From assembly GCA_030220185.1 (NCBI GenBank), contig JASPKZ010001600.1:1-64000 (forward strand): a stretch of DNA of 64,000 bases. Direction: 5' to 3'. The stretch comes from Diploptera punctata (taxonomy: Eukaryota > Arthropoda > Insecta > Blattodea > Blaberidae). The position numbers and the translations under genes are program-made. Shown piece after piece: positions 22,328-34,784 of the stretch. The number at the start of each line of letters is the position of its first letter. Position 1 is the stretch's first letter. The notes under the pieces were generated by a model. The model was not told the origin of the DNA. It searched no databases and saw nothing but the letters and a program-made list of their open reading frames with translations.

Positions 22328-23307
22328 TGTTACGCGGGCTTGTCTGTTAAGCCCCTGCGTAATGATAGCGTTAAGTTCCCTATTGTTTAAGTGGTCTTAG
22401 GCCCGAGCGGTTGGCCTTGGTGTTGGAGGAAGAGTTCCACAATTAAACATATTAAAAACACAGTAAACGAAAAATAACATTATTTATTAAAATAAATACC
22501 AAACATAAAGAAAATTAAATCAAACAACTAAAACACTGTTATTAAAATCAGCTGAAATCGCCACATTGTCAAACGTAAAAATATTCAAATATTAAAATGC
22601 TAAAATTTAGAGAGAGAGAGAGAGAGAGAACAATCCTTCAAAAGAATCAACTTTGGTCATTATTCTAAGTTCTTTGGACCATTTGGTCCTTTAATTAAAT
22701 TTATGAATGTAAAATGACCATTTAAGGAATGATAATAAAAGTTGTCTTACCCATGTAGAGTTGCCTTTTCCCAGGGGGAACCGAACCCTTCGGTCCCCCC
22801 ACACCGTTCTGGCTTCGTTAAAAAAATCGCGAATATTTATATGATAAATTTTAAGTTTCTAATCGGGGGAAACTTGGGTGGAAAGTTAGCTTTTTCCCTT
22901 CAATACATGTGGGGTTTTTTTCCATCGGTTTTCACTTACACTTTCACATGATCTAGTTCAACCTTCATCTATGTCAAAATGGAAAACTTTGTTCCACTTT
23001 TACTTCTTGCAACTTCATTCACCCCTATCTAATGTGGTCATCTCTGATCTTTCTGACTAAATAATGTTGATATGACTTTACATCCTGGAATCTTGTGACA
23101 TGGTTTTGATCCAGGATATAAAACATTATAGATTTTTACTAGCTTTTTTATATTTAAAAGGTCCTTTGAGAAAAGACTAAATTGTATTTCAATGCGGTTA
23201 TTTATTTCCTAATTTCTGATATAATAAACAAATATATATGTATATCCTTTATCGGTTTTTTATAGTATTTATTATTATGGCAGTTAGGCCCTAGTGTAGG
23301 CGTAACA
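22328..23307 (-). repeat. 3' LTR
   Basis: 980 bp. On the + strand it starts TGTTACGCGGGC and ends GGCGTAACA, so TG...CA ends are kept and the termini are a short inverted repeat. It differs from the other LTR mainly by a longer (GA)n run at 22612-22630 and scattered single bases. Confidence 0.95.
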
Positions 23308-23316
23308 TTCCCCCCC
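23308..23316 (-). promoter_or_regulatory. Polypurine tract
   Basis: On the - strand GGGGGGGAA lies directly against the 3' LTR, the position where plus-strand DNA synthesis is primed. With the primer site at the other end, it fixes the orientation. Confidence 0.8.
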
Positions 23317-25424
23317 TAAATAAGACTGTAGGGTTGAAAAACCGAAAGTCTTTTTTTCTTATAGGATATCTCTCGCCTCTCGGGGGTTTTGTCCTGACAA
23401 TTATCTTATTAACTCAACTTTAAGTGGGAGTGGAACTGACGTCATCAATTGGCGATTCCATCTGTCCTGGAAGTATATTGTTCTCATCCTAAGAGGTTAG
23501 ATCGTTTTTTATTTGTAAATTGCCCCGGATACCTTTAATTGCGTCGAAATATCGTTAAGATCCGTTTACTTAGTGAGAACACTATACTTCAAAAAAAAAA
23601 AACAAAAATCACCATATAGCAAGCCTTCGCGGCTTTAATACAACATGCCTGTGCATGGTTCTCCAAAAAATAATAATGTTTATTGCTGAAAAAAACACAC
23701 AAAAAAATATCGACTAAAAATTTTTTCTCTCTTCGTTCTTCTTCCTTATTTAAACCTTCTGTGGCTTCTTTGAAACGACGCACTTTCACTGTTATTTATT
23801 TCCGACGCACTTAATCACATTTTGTTACTTTTTGTTATGCACTTCGACGGTTTCCTTTTTTGTTATTCACTTTGACGGTTCTATTCCGTGAACCGGATCA
23901 CTGTTAAAAAATATTATCAGAACTGTGGTGTCTGCTGGTGCTAGCTTGGAGGTCCAGGTTCGTGTCTGCTTGCCTCGATGGAGGATGCGATGCTCTAATG
24001 CTCGAGTTCGTTGTTCATTTTCAGCTGCCGTTGGTCCAGGTAGGCCTTTGATTTAGTTATGCCTAGTTTAAACAAAGCCCAGTTAGGTCCAAGGAGAACT
24101 TGTGAAAGGTTTGATAGGAATTAATCTTGATGTGGAGTTTGTTTTCTTGACTCTTCCATAGGAAAAAATTTGGACGAAGGAAGTTAGGCCTAGGTAGTGT
24201 TGGAGAAGTTATTACTATCTTTTATAATTGCCTGGGTTTGTTCTCTATTGCTAAAGAGGTGTTTGCCGTAGCTGGTTGCGAGTCTGGACATTCACCCATC
24301 TTATGCTCCGACACGAGATGTGTAGACGGTCCTGGCAGCTGCCCTGCGTTCTTAGATGTACAGGGTGCGGTTGATCCTTGCAGCGTTATGCTGCCCTCGT
24401 CCTCAGATGTATAGGGTGCTCCGTGAGTCTGGCCCTACTTAATCTGCTTCCCATCTTGTGGTGTCGTGGTGGTGGCCGCAGGTCCAGGCGTGAAGCTGCA
24501 ATCTTATGGCATTTGTTAAAACTTGGGAGGATAACTTTAAACATCGATTATGGGTTTGGTGGTTATCCCGTACTACATGGGTCCGCATCCTCTTTATCAT
24601 TCCTGGTCATTGAATGTTTAATTTACCTCATTGCATATTAGACGTCCTGGCTTTAGATCTCCTTGTTATCTACATGTATTGTTTAGTTTGGTGCACCCAT
24701 GTTCCTATTTGTCCTTTATAGCTAGCCTCAAGTTACAAAAGGAAATGCTCTTATGTTTTTGGTCTTATGATTTCTCATGAATCATTTACGCCCTTATTGC
24801 AATTCAGGTTTTACTAGGTTCAAAAAAAAGTTGTCAGTATCTCACCGTATCTTACCGCCTGTTTTCACCTTTCCATTGCTTGGCTAAAATTTTCAAATTT
24901 GCTTTCCCTCTCTAGAGTCCTGAGTTCGATCGAGTGTGCTCGCCTACACATAAATCGCTAGGGCTTTAAGATGTAACTACTACTTTGTACGATTATGTAA
25001 CCTGAATTCCGTATATCATTCCCTCGTGAGGTCCTGATTGTGAGAGCATTTCCTTTCTTCTATCTTGGATGCGTCCTGTGCATCTTAATTCTCTCGCTTC
25101 TACTACTGCCTGTCGATTTCCCGTTTTACAGCCTACAGAGTTAACTTATTAAACATGCATCTTTGCGTCTTAAATTCCCTCGCTTCTAATCTGTCTGTCG
25201 TTTTCTCGTGTTACAGCCTACAAAGTTAACTAAACAAAAATGCGTCTAAATGGTGTTGTTTCCTTAAGTCCTTCCGAATTCGTTCGGCAATATTTCCTTA
25301 CGCCCTTCCTGATTCGTTCTGCAAATATCTCATCTGGTTTCTTGAATTTCTGTATTTAATTTTCTTTTCATAACTCCCGATTATGCGTGGACTTTATTCC
25401 GTGTCTTGGGTCCCCATCTTACCT

Positions 25425-25980
25425 ATGGGTTTAACCTCTCCCTTTTTATTTCTTATCCTTTGGTTTCCTTTTAATTTCCATTTACGTTTTTGAGTTAATA
25501 CCTGGTCTCATACGTGTAGACTTATTCCCTATCTTACTTATGGTTTTAACCTCTAAGTTCATGTCCAACCCTATGGGTTTAACCTCTAATTTTCTGTAGT
25601 TCCTTATGTGTTTAACTTCTACTTTCTTGTATTACCCTATGTGTTTAACCTCTAATTCCGTGTACAACCCTATGTGTTTAACCCCTAATTTCCTGTAGTA
25701 CCTTATGAGTTTAACCTCTATTTTCGTGTACTATCCTTATGTGTTTAACCTCTAATTTTCTGTAGTACCTTATGTGTTTAACCTCTAATTTCTGTGATCT
25801 CCCTTCATGTACTACCTTATGTGTTTAACCTCTAATTTCCTGTAGTACCTTATGTATTTAACCCCTAATTCCCTGTATTCATTATGTGTTTAACCTCTAA
25901 TTTCTTGTACTATCCTTATATGTTTAACCTCTCTTTGTATGTACTACCTAATGTGTTTAACTTCTCCTTTTGTATGTAAT
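25425..25980. repeat. Minisatellite, about 33-bp unit
   Basis: About 12 imperfect copies of a unit built on TATGTGTTTAACCTCTAATT followed by a variable TTCTGTAGTACCT half. It lies inside the LTR element. Confidence 0.85.
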
Positions 25981-26278
25981 ATCCCTACTTAGGTCAATCT
26001 GTCTCTCTTGGCTCTACTCGTCGATCGCACAATCGTAATATCTATGTGTTTCCCTTAGTATTTTCATCTAGTGTCTCAACGTTTCTGACGTCCCTGACTA
26101 TTATTCGTTGTCCCTTCGTTATGACCATATTCTATGTGTGCGTACGGCTTTCTCATCGCGGTTTCCTGTTCTGCTTTTCTCTAACCACCGGTGGCCTCTT
26201 TTTTGTTTCCCTGGCATCATTATTGACTCCGGATGGTCCCTGACAATCGATCCTTGTATTTCTGACTTTTTAGACCGG

Positions 26279-26573
26279 CGTTCGGGAAGTCGCCAAAATT
26301 GATAGTGTTCGGTCCCCATCCTCGTCTTCGGGTCCCGACTTTCGAGGGGCATCTGCCTTAAGACGAAGGTAGGAGAAATCCCAACCTTATCAACAGGGGT
26401 CCCTAGTTCCGTCTACCTTGTTGGCAAGCGGGAGGGGCAGGCATCTGCCAAAATTGACAGAGATTGGGTTCCTATTCTCATCCTCGGGTCCCGTTTTTCG
26501 ACGAGCATCTGCCCTAAGAGGAGAGCAGGAGAAATCCCAATCTTATCAACAGGGTCCTTATTCCCCTGTACCG
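26279..26573. repeat. Two tandem copies, about 147 bp
   Basis: Each copy contains GCCAAAATTGA, CATCCTCG or CGTCTTCGGGTCCC, GCATCTGCC and GGAGAAATCCCAA. Divergence is about a fifth of positions by eye. Confidence 0.75.
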
Positions 26574-26829
26574 CTTCCATCCTGATTCGCTAATTCTGTT
26601 GCCTCAGAATTTTCGATTTCGCGTTAACCTTAAGGAGAGCCTTCTTGAGCTCATGGACGCCGCCTCATCGGAAAAGTGGATTTTATCCTAATCTTTTTGA
26701 TGGGGTTCCTCTGTTGCCCTCATCACTCCCTAAACCCGGGTATCACTAATGTTTCTCGTGGGTCTCTTTGCCCGTAATTGTATTTTACTTTCATTTTGTT
26801 TCTAGTTCCTCGGATGCCTATCTCACGTT

Positions 26830-27150
26830 GGCGAAGTGTTCAGGCAACTCGCCAAATTGTCGAGGGCAGAAGCCTCTCCAAAAGGGTCCTTAGTCCTTCC
26901 CAACTCGTATTCTTCCTAGCACGTTGGTGAAGTGTTCAGGCAACTCGCCAAATTGTCGAGGGCAAAAGCCTCTCCAAAAGGGTCCTTAGTCCTTCCCAAC
27001 TCGTATCTCTTTAACAATGTTTGTTCCGCATGGTCCCTAACGTCCCTTAGCTTTCTTCCTAGTACGTTGGTGAAGTTTTCAGGCAACTCGCCAAATTTTC
27101 GAGGCCAAAACCTCTCCAAAAGGGTCCTTAGTCCTTCCCAACTTGTATCC
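26830..27150. repeat. Three tandem copies, about 100-137 bp
   Basis: The shared core is GTTCAGGCAACTCGCCAAATT, a GTCGAGG-like phrase, GCCTCTCCAAAAGGGTCC and TTAGTCCTTCCCAACT. The middle copy has about 35 extra bases. Confidence 0.85.
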
Positions 27151-29550
27151 CTGTGTGCGACTATGTAAAAGTTTCATCTCTGTGTGTGTATTCCTCACGT
27201 TATCTAGCCTAGATTGACCTAAGTTGTAGCCTATCCTCTAATTATCCCTCGTAGGCCTAAATATGAAGAGTCTTAAGCGATCTAGTTTTCATCTATTATC
27301 GTAATATGTCATATCCCATATGTGTGTGTGTACTACTACTCGACTGGTCACTAGTCCCAACTGACATGCTATCAAGGTATACAGAGGGAGAGCTCCCGGC
27401 CGCAGATTCTTTCTCTGTTTCCTCCTATAGGCACCTCAGTCAAGCGTCATGATCAGCTGAGTATAATAATTGTTGTGTAATTTCCTTTAGAAATATTATT
27501 CAGTGTAGCCCTTGAAATTCCAAATTTATATGATAATTCTTCCCACTAGATCGATTAAGACACCCACTATCGGTGAAGTATCCTAACCTCCATCTTCTAA
27601 ATTGCTATGGGAATAAATTAATTTGTTTTCGATCATTTCTGCATTTCAAAAAGTTTATAAATTTTCCTAAGTTCCCATGTCCCCCTTCCGTTCTCTTTGT
27701 AATACGTATATATTTCCTTAAACCAAGTTGGATAATGCACATCCTCCCTTCTTAATCTGAATTAATTTACCGTGAATTATTTTATTATTATTCTTATTAT
27801 TATTGTTATTATTATTATTATTTACTTTCCTGGTGGTTTATTATTATTATATTTTTATTAAGTTTTAGGATCCTCATTAATATTAATAGCTCGATCTGCC
27901 TGGTCACATCCCATCAATCTCACGTGGATATCCTAACTAGTCTCTAGTATCCTACCCCCACCCAGCTTGAGGGTTATTCGTCGATATTTGGTTGTCAAGT
28001 ATCCTAATTTTCACCCAAAAAAAAAACAACCATGATACAGCCGAAAAGGAAAATATTTCTGGGAATAAGTCTACCCTTCCTTTATTACTTCTGTAAGCAT
28101 CAGTCTATCCTTCTGTTATCATTTCTGTAAGCATCTTGGTTTCTACCTCCCCTCCGTAATCCTCACTAGCGGAGCTCTATGATTATGCCCAATCTCCATT
28201 CCCCTCTTCCTGTTCGAGCACTCTCTCATTTATTCCAGAATTTCTATTCCTTCCGTTTCCGAAACCGTAATCTGAATTACGGACCAAGCGAGTCCTCCCT
28301 TAATTGCGCTAGCCTCCTTGACTTTACTTTTGATTTACTTGACTCATGATTTAGAAACGTCTCACATCGTAGTCGAATTTTTCACAGAATGCGCCCGCCG
28401 GCATTGTTGTAAATCTCTCAACACCGCATGAGAGGTTAATAAAAGAAATTAGTTTAAGTTATTATCTTACCTGAAGTTCGGTCGTCTTCCTTTCTATGAG
28501 TCTCGAATTGGAAATTCCTCAGTAATGTTTTTTCCCTTAGGGAGGTGTGTGGTGTCTGCTTTGTATTTTATTGCGCTAAATCTCAAATCCCGCCTTTGAT
28601 CGAGTTCTCTCTAATTTATCCGAAGGTTCCCATGCCCCTTTTCCATACTCTTGGTTTCGGAACTAGAATCTACATCCCTAATTAGGTGCGTTATCATTTT
28701 TGTGATTGCGTTAATTCTCCATTCCCCTCTATGCTCGAGTTCTCGTGTATTTCTCCTAAGTCTTCAAGCCCTTTGTTCATTCTCTCGGTTTTCAAATCTA
28801 AATCCCTCTGATTGCTAATATATGCCAGTTTATTTTCTGTTAATGTCATGGGTCTTTACGTGGTTATTTATTTGAAATACGCTTTCTGAAAAAAAATAAC
28901 ATTTATTTCCCGGTAAGTGCACATAGTATAAATTTTGTTTATATTCCTAATGTAATCGGTTTTGGAGTCCCTATCTATGTGGTTAATCTAACTATTACCA
29001 AAATAAACACATTCCAGAGCTTTGCTGAATTTTACAGCTATGTGACCTCCTAAGACACTCAGTCTTCGTGCACGTAGGAAAGACGTGTCTCAAAACAAAA
29101 TATCTCTCAAGATGGCGATTTTCCAATTTTCCACGCTGGTGAGTTCATATCTATTATTCAGAAAACTTCTATTTTCTTGAACGTTCCCTAATATTATTAT
29201 TTTATTTGTCATCCAATCTCTTCCATTATCTCGCATTATGAATGTATGATTTGTACCCGACTTCGTGTGTTGATTATTATTTTAGTGTGTGTGTTATTAT
29301 TATTAATCTTAAATCACTCAGTTAGTGGTTCTTCCTGTTTTATGCCCTACTCTCGATTTTTAACTGAAAACGTTCCTAAATATAATACGGTGCTCGCCAT
29401 TACCATAAAAAAATCCCAGAATACATTTCCAGTGACAAATCGGTTATTTGCCTCATGCCCTGCCTTGTCAATGTCGCACGGTAGGCGGTTGTAACTTTAA
29501 TAGGTTTTAAAATTTCTTTGATATATTTAGTATGGATATTTATTTCTACT

Positions 29551-29836
29551 AGCATAGTGGTTAAAGCACTGCGCTACAAGCCGAAAAGTCGGGGGTTCAA
29601 GTCCCGGTATGTTTTAGGATTTTTAACCTAATCTGAACCTTCTGGCGGCACTATGGCCCTGGGGTCGATTCAGCCTCTAACTGAAATAAGTACCAGACTC
29701 TTGTTCTGGGGAAAGGGCGGCCGTCACGCAGGGCTGATAACCCGGCTGACATTAAGTGCTGATTGTCTAGAAATATTGGGAGCCCTAACATTTCCGTTAC
29801 CTCAAGATCTCCGTTAGGGGTGATATGTTACTTTAT
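29551..29836 (+). repeat. SINE-1 copy inside the LTR element
   Basis: Head GCATAGTGGTTAAAGCACTG, B box GGTTCAAGTCCC, body CTGGCGGCACTATGGCCC and GCCGTCACGCAGGGCTGA, tail GGGTGATATGTTACTTTAT. It was inserted after the LTR element formed or was carried by it. Confidence 0.85.
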
Positions 29837-31345
29837 ATGTTACTTTATTTTTCACGGTTATTACTCTATTTACAGACCCTCCGAGTTTTACGTTTTCCAA
29901 CTCCCTAACTATTTTCCTGCTAGTTTTCGGTTATTCTTTTTGTAATTAAATTTTTATAGTCTTATTATTAGAATAATTGTTAATTTATTTTCCCAATATA
30001 AATCATTCATGTAAGTTATAATGCGGTTCCTTGAGCCTTACGTGGGCCAAGATTAATTACCAGTGTGGATGCATGCGTTGCTACGTGGGGACTTAAATAT
30101 TAATCGATTTATTTTTCTTGTATTTATGTCAATAATATTTTTTGATTATTAGCCCGAATATAAGTAGAATTTTATTTGATTGAGATGGATAGGGACTTAG
30201 TTTCCTACGGGGTGGCTGTAAAAGTTTAACCTAGCCCCCGTTAGATGCCTCTGTTGCCAATTGGAGAAAACTATACGTCGGCCACTTCCATTCTTTCCTA
30301 CCAAAACAAGCTACCTAGTTAATAAACCATAAATTAATTTTCCGTATCCTATCTCTATCCAGGATTCAGTAAGATTTCCCAGATCGTGCTTTACGTGAAT
30401 ATAAAAAAATGAATGTTTACCTAGTGCAAACGTGGTACGAGTGTTTAGTGCATTAGTGGCGTAAGTATAAGATGTGTCCGCCATCTTGTTTGCTTAAATC
30501 TTTTCCAAAAATATGATAAAAAAAATTCAATATGACAAAAAAAAATTCCCAATCTAGTGGCGTGTAAAGTATCCTATAATCCCTTGGGCTTATCTCTCGT
30601 GGTGATGCTTTCAGAAATGATTTATGTGTATATGTCATTATACACGTACAATTATTAACATTGGATGAGATATTGCCACAACAAACAAACAAAAAAATAC
30701 TAAATCAAATTCATTACTACACTCTACAACTATTCTGAAAAGAAAAAAATATATATATCGTAACCTAGGTTAATAACCAAAAATATATCATCTGACTGAA
30801 ACAACACCAAAATAATTCATAAAACTTATCCAAAAATCAAGTTCTGAAATGAACATAACATATAACATAGCCTAGAAAAAATAATGTATATATAAATGTC
30901 TGCCTAGTAAGAAAATAACATCTCAAAAAAATTTATCAACAACACCATAATTGTCGTATATATCCAAAAAGTTTACCCATTGTAAAAAAAAGCCTTAATT
31001 ATGCCTAGAAAAATAAAACATTTGTTTGAAAAACATCAATATAACCTAAAACAGCGATATCCAAAATTTACCCATTGTCCATAAACATCCTAAAATTAGA
31101 TCCAAAAAAAAAAAAACAAAATAGAATAACCTAAAGCCAGTTAATAATAATAATGTCCCAAAGTTGAAGATTTTCTGGTTTCTCTCTGTTTTAAAAGACA
31201 TAGTTTATTCATTAGTACCGATGTGACTCCGATTGAAAAAAAAAACATATAGATTTTTACTGTATATGAATTGAAGGTTAATTTTGTGGCCTAAGGTTCG
31301 TTTCTTTATCCGTGAATATAATAATAAAACATTATTTTCACGAAT

Positions 31346-31363
31346 ATCCCACCGCTGCCACCA
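31346..31363 (-). promoter_or_regulatory. tRNA-Leu primer binding site
   Basis: On the - strand TGGTGGCAGCGGTGGGAT starts 3 nt after the 5' LTR. It is complementary to the 3' end of metazoan tRNA-Leu (acceptor and T-arm ...ATCCCACCGCTGCCA plus CCA), which I recall from tRNA families. The match is 18 nt. Confidence 0.8.
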
Positions 31364-31366
31364 GTT

Positions 31367-32339
31367 TGTTACGCGGGCTTGTCTGTCAAGCCCCTGCGTA
31401 ATGATAGCGTTAAGTTCCCTATTGTTTAAGTGGTCTTAGGCCCGAGCGGTTGGCCTTGGTGTTGGAGGAAGAGTTCCACAATTAAACATATTAAAAACAC
31501 AGTAAACGAAAAATAACATTATTTATTAAAATAAATACCAAACATAAAGAAAATTAAATCAAACAACTAAAACACTGTTATTAAAATCAGCTGAAATCGC
31601 CACATTGTCAAACGTAAAAATATTCAAATATTAAAATGCTAAAATTTAGAGAGAGAGAACAATCCTTCAAAAGAATCAACTTTGGTCATTATTCTAAGTT
31701 CTTTGGACCATTTGGTCCTTTAATTAAATTTATGAATGTAAAATGACCATTTAAGGAATGATAATAAGAGTTATCTTACCCATGTAGAGCTGCCTTTTCC
31801 CAGGGGGAACCGAACCCTTCGGTCCCCCCCCACACCGTTCTGGATTCGTTAAAAAAATCGCGAATATTTATATGATAAACCCTAAGTTTCTAATCGGGGG
31901 AAACTTGGGTGGAAAGTTAGCTTTTTCCCTTCAATACATGTGGGATTTTTTCCATCGGTTTTCACTTATACTTTCACATGATCTAGTTCAAAACCTTCAT
32001 CTATGTCAAAATGGAAAACTTTGTTCCACTTTCCCTTCTTGCAACTTCATTCACCCCTATCTAATGTGGTCATCTCTGATCTTTTTGACTAAATAATGTT
32101 GATATGACTTTACATCCTGGAATCTTGTGACATGGTTTTGAACCAGGATATAAAACATTATAGATTTTTACTAGCTTTTTTATATTTAAAAGGTCCTTTG
32201 AGAAAAGACTAAATTGTATTTCAATGCGGTTATTTATTTCCTAATTTCTGATATAATAAACAAATATATATGTATATCCTTATTCGGTTTTTTATAGTAT
32301 TTATTATTATGGCAGTTAGGCCCTAGTGTAGGCGTAACA
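31367..32339 (-). repeat. 5' LTR with TATA-like box
   Basis: 973 bp, nearly identical to the other LTR. On the - strand ACTATAAAAAACC (about 32290) is a plausible TATA box for the element transcript. Confidence 0.93.
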
Positions 32340-32344
32340 GTTAG

Positions 32345-32420
32345 AAAGAATTGATAATAATATGTAACATATCGAAACGGTCTTCAAGAAATCTACAAAT
32401 ATGAGGTGAGTCATGAACAT
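32345..32420 (+). mobile_element. 3' end of the Penelope copy split by the LTR element
   Basis: Directly after the duplicated GTTAG comes a hammerhead-like motif, then ATGAGGTGAG at 32401, the common Penelope 3' motif of this window. It joins naturally to the fragment at 22115-22327. Confidence 0.75.
32347..32386 (+). ncRNA. Hammerhead-like motif
   Basis: GAA, then TTGATAA, a perfect stem ATATG-TAA-CATAT, CGAAAC, GGTC and TTC. Stem I is GAA/TTC, and the cleavage triplet would be GUC. Two core bases differ from CUGAUGA (C to U, G to A), so activity is doubtful. GAAA is 27 nt from ATGAGG. Confidence 0.45.
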
Positions 32421-33114
32421 TTTAACTCTATATTATCATCATTAATATTATTTATTGAGATATAGATTCATGTTCCATTGTAAATGCCCATCTAAGAAAA
32501 AGAAGAGGAAGAAAATTATATTTTTATTATCGTCAATTACACTAGTCAACAATACTGTATCTTGAAATTATTTCCTTCTTCAAAATAAACTGTCCTAATT
32601 TTGGATTGAGAAAATGAATATGACATTACATTTTGTTTACTAGCTCTAGGTTTTTTTAGATACTATATTCTATTCTAATCTCAAATACATATAATAGAAA
32701 TATGCTTTGAAATTCTTTCCTTTCTCAAAATAATTAACTACCCTAATTTTGAGTCGAAAAAAATTGATGTGACATTAGATTTTATTGAGTAGGCCTAACT
32801 CTGATTTAAGTGTCAACACAATCCCCAGATGTCAAATTTCATAAAAATGATCCTTAAACTTAAATAGAATATACCTGACAACCAAGAGCTAACTGAAAGT
32901 TTTTAATTACAGTAATTCATTTTGAGAATATTCTTCATGATTGAGGGGTTTCTCCAACCAATCTTAGTAATTAACATGAATTTAAAAAAAAGTATATAAA
33001 TGACTACGGGCTTATAGACTATCAGTCTGCAATAAACATTCACAAATGTTCATTAATTAAAGTTCTACACTACATCGTTCTCTGTGTCTTCATCTGTTAC
33101 ACCAAATTTCCTCA
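32421..33114. other. AT-rich, nothing recognised
   Basis: No coding or repeat signature is seen apart from homopolymer runs. Confidence 0.4.
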
Positions 33115-33245
33115 TTCAATTTTGAATGTTATTCTTGGTCTTCCTTTTCTGCTCCTTCTTTCAATTTTCCATGCATAGACAGCCTTTGGTAGTCTTCCAT
33201 CCTGCATTCTTCTTACATGTCCATACCATTTTAGCTTTCTGTGTT
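33115..33245 (-). pseudogene. LINE C-terminal fragment
   Basis: On the - strand a frameshifted reading gives MVWTCKKNAGWKTTKGC and RKTKNNIQ, which corresponds to the W.GHV.RM.D.RLPK and RKGRP region of non-LTR pol C-termini. Confidence 0.5.
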
Positions 33246-33345
33246 CAATGTTTTTAATGTTATTTTATATTTTTCCATGATGAAATGAATAGTAAACAGC
33301 TATTTTTAAGACAGAAATATTTTCATTATTGATCAGTGTTATTAT

Positions 33346-33493
33346 TTAATTGTTGAGTCAGTTATACATCTTACCTCATAATTTAGTATAATTCTTGACA
33401 ACATGTTCTCAAGAATTATACTAAATTATGAAGTAAGATGTATAACTGACTCAAAAATTAATTAAAATGAACCTCATAGTGTTACTTCCTATT
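33346..33493. repeat. Penelope-type foldback P4
   Basis: Arms 33346-33398 and 33409-33460 (about 52 bp) contain TTACCTCATAATTTAG and its complement. The right copy has the extension AACCTCATAGTGTTACTTCC. The centre is only 10 bp and no hammerhead core is left, so both copies are cut downstream of it. Confidence 0.8.
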
Positions 33494-33596
33494 GAAATAA
33501 TAATAATTATCATCATGCCCTTATTGATTTACCAACTCTACAAAATATTAGATGATGAAGAAATTTCGGATTCTCTTTTATCGTCATTTCTAAAGT

Positions 33597-33888
33597 AAAG
33601 TGATCCTACTACAGGCCTTGGTAGTAGGAGAAGATTAAGGCTCCCACTTTCTAGATAATCGGCACTTGATATCAGCCGGAGTGTTAGCCAACCATGACGG
33701 CCACCTTCGCCACCAGAACAAGCATCTGGTACACATTTTGGTTGGAGACTGAGTCAACTCCAGGGCTATGGTGCTGCCAGAATATTTGAGTCAGTTTAAA
33801 AATCCTGACCCCACTGGGACTCAAACCTTCTAACTTCCAGCTTGTAGTGTATTGCCTTAACCAACTACCCTGCAGTGTGTCCCCATTA
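33597..33888 (-). repeat. SINE-1 copy
   Basis: Full-length: tail AGTAAAGTGATCC, body CTATGGTGCTGCCAG, head with reversed B box GGGACTCAAACC and A box. TATCGTCATTTCT before and TATCATTTCT after are a possible target duplication. Confidence 0.85.
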
Positions 33889-34163
33889 TCATTTCTGTTG
33901 TGTCAATTTTTTCAGGTGGGTGGCAAAATATTTATTTTATTTGTATTTTATATTCTGGGAATTTCAGAGATAAAATGTTTGAGAAAAATTGTTCATAAAA
34001 AAAGAATTAGATATGTAATCGAATGTAAATTAGTAATGTAATGAATATATATTATTTTCCTGTTAATGATAAGTAGACCATAGATTTAGACATCTAAATA
34101 GCCTTTAAAAATTGAAAAATACATAATAAAAATGCTATTTTAGGTTATTAAAGAAGTGTATTA

Positions 34164-34784
34164 ATAATAATAAATTGGTAAGAGGCACTCGAAAGAGAAT
34201 TAAGTTATAAGTTTATGATTTGTCTTTTATGAGTTCGTTCAGTGATCCTGTCCATATTCTGCATTGTTTGTAATGGTATCGCTCACACTTTTGGTCGCAT
34301 ATCTTGCATTCACACGAATCACTCGGTTGGTGGAATTTTGTATTTTTGCACATTTTGTGATGATATCCGTGTGTTGCTAAACCTATGATTCTGTGCCTTT
34401 GTGGTTGGTTACTTCCAGTCCACTCTCTGTTTACCATGGCGTCTGAGGCGTAGAAATCTTCGTCGATCTCTTTTTCTCTGTTTCTTTTTTTCGATGACTT
34501 TCTTATATGGCTCCGTTGCTGGCAGTAGTATCCTTTGCCTCAGATCCTCTAGGAAGAAGGTTTCTCTGGCTAGCATATAGGCCATTCTATTTGGTGTGTA
34601 TTTGCTTGCACCTAATGCCTTTTTGATGAATCTTGGTTTTACTCTTTCTAACCTCTCCAAATCGCTGGTCGATAGTTTCTCCCATATCAGTTCTATCCCG
34701 TGGGTGACGATCGGGGTGATCACTGATGCGAATAATTTCATGGCTGTGACTAATTTTAACGATGTGATGTCTTTGATACTGCAC
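34164..34784 (-). pseudogene. 5'-truncated LINE insertion
   Basis: The 14-bp target duplication AAAGAAGTGTATTA (34150-34163 and 34785-34798) is exact. On the - strand the pol C-terminus reads SLKLVTAMKLFASVITPIVTHGIELIWEKLS, ARETFFLEDLRQRILLPAT and then, after a frameshift, a cysteine cluster CECKICDQKCERYHYKQC. It ends in a TTATTATT tail at 34164-34172. Twin short frames here belong to one protein. Confidence 0.88.

Larger units (their letters stand above)
23317..31345 (-). other. Internal region of the LTR element
   Basis: Read on either strand it is broken into short frames. The piece 26119-26352 on the - strand (MPLESRDPKTRMG, FWRLPERRSKKSEI) and the 27119-26916 piece (KFGELPENF, LGRTKDPFGEAFALDN) are the only ones with a coding-like look, and I do not recognise them. 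Three tandem-repeat blocks and one SINE lie within. Confidence 0.7.
22328..32339 (-). mobile_element. 10-kb LTR retrotransposon without visible gag/pol
   Basis: Two near-identical LTRs (22328-23307 and 31367-32339) bracket about 8.06 kb. The 5-bp target duplication GTTAG is exact (22323-22327 and 32340-32344). The primer site and purine tract place the 5' LTR at the right, so it is transcribed on the - strand. No frame over about 90 codons is found inside, and no RT, protease or integrase motif was seen, so it looks like a large non-autonomous derivative mobilised in trans. The high LTR identity suggests recent insertion. Confidence 0.93.

Noticed and set aside
25425..25980. CRISPR-like array of about 33-bp repeats
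   Set aside because: The genome is eukaryotic, the repeats are imperfect and contiguous, and there are no unique spacers of constant length.
24378..29945. Several 60 to 87-codon frames inside the LTR element on the + strand
   Set aside because: They are antisense to the direction of the element set by the primer site and purine tract, and show no gag or pol motif.
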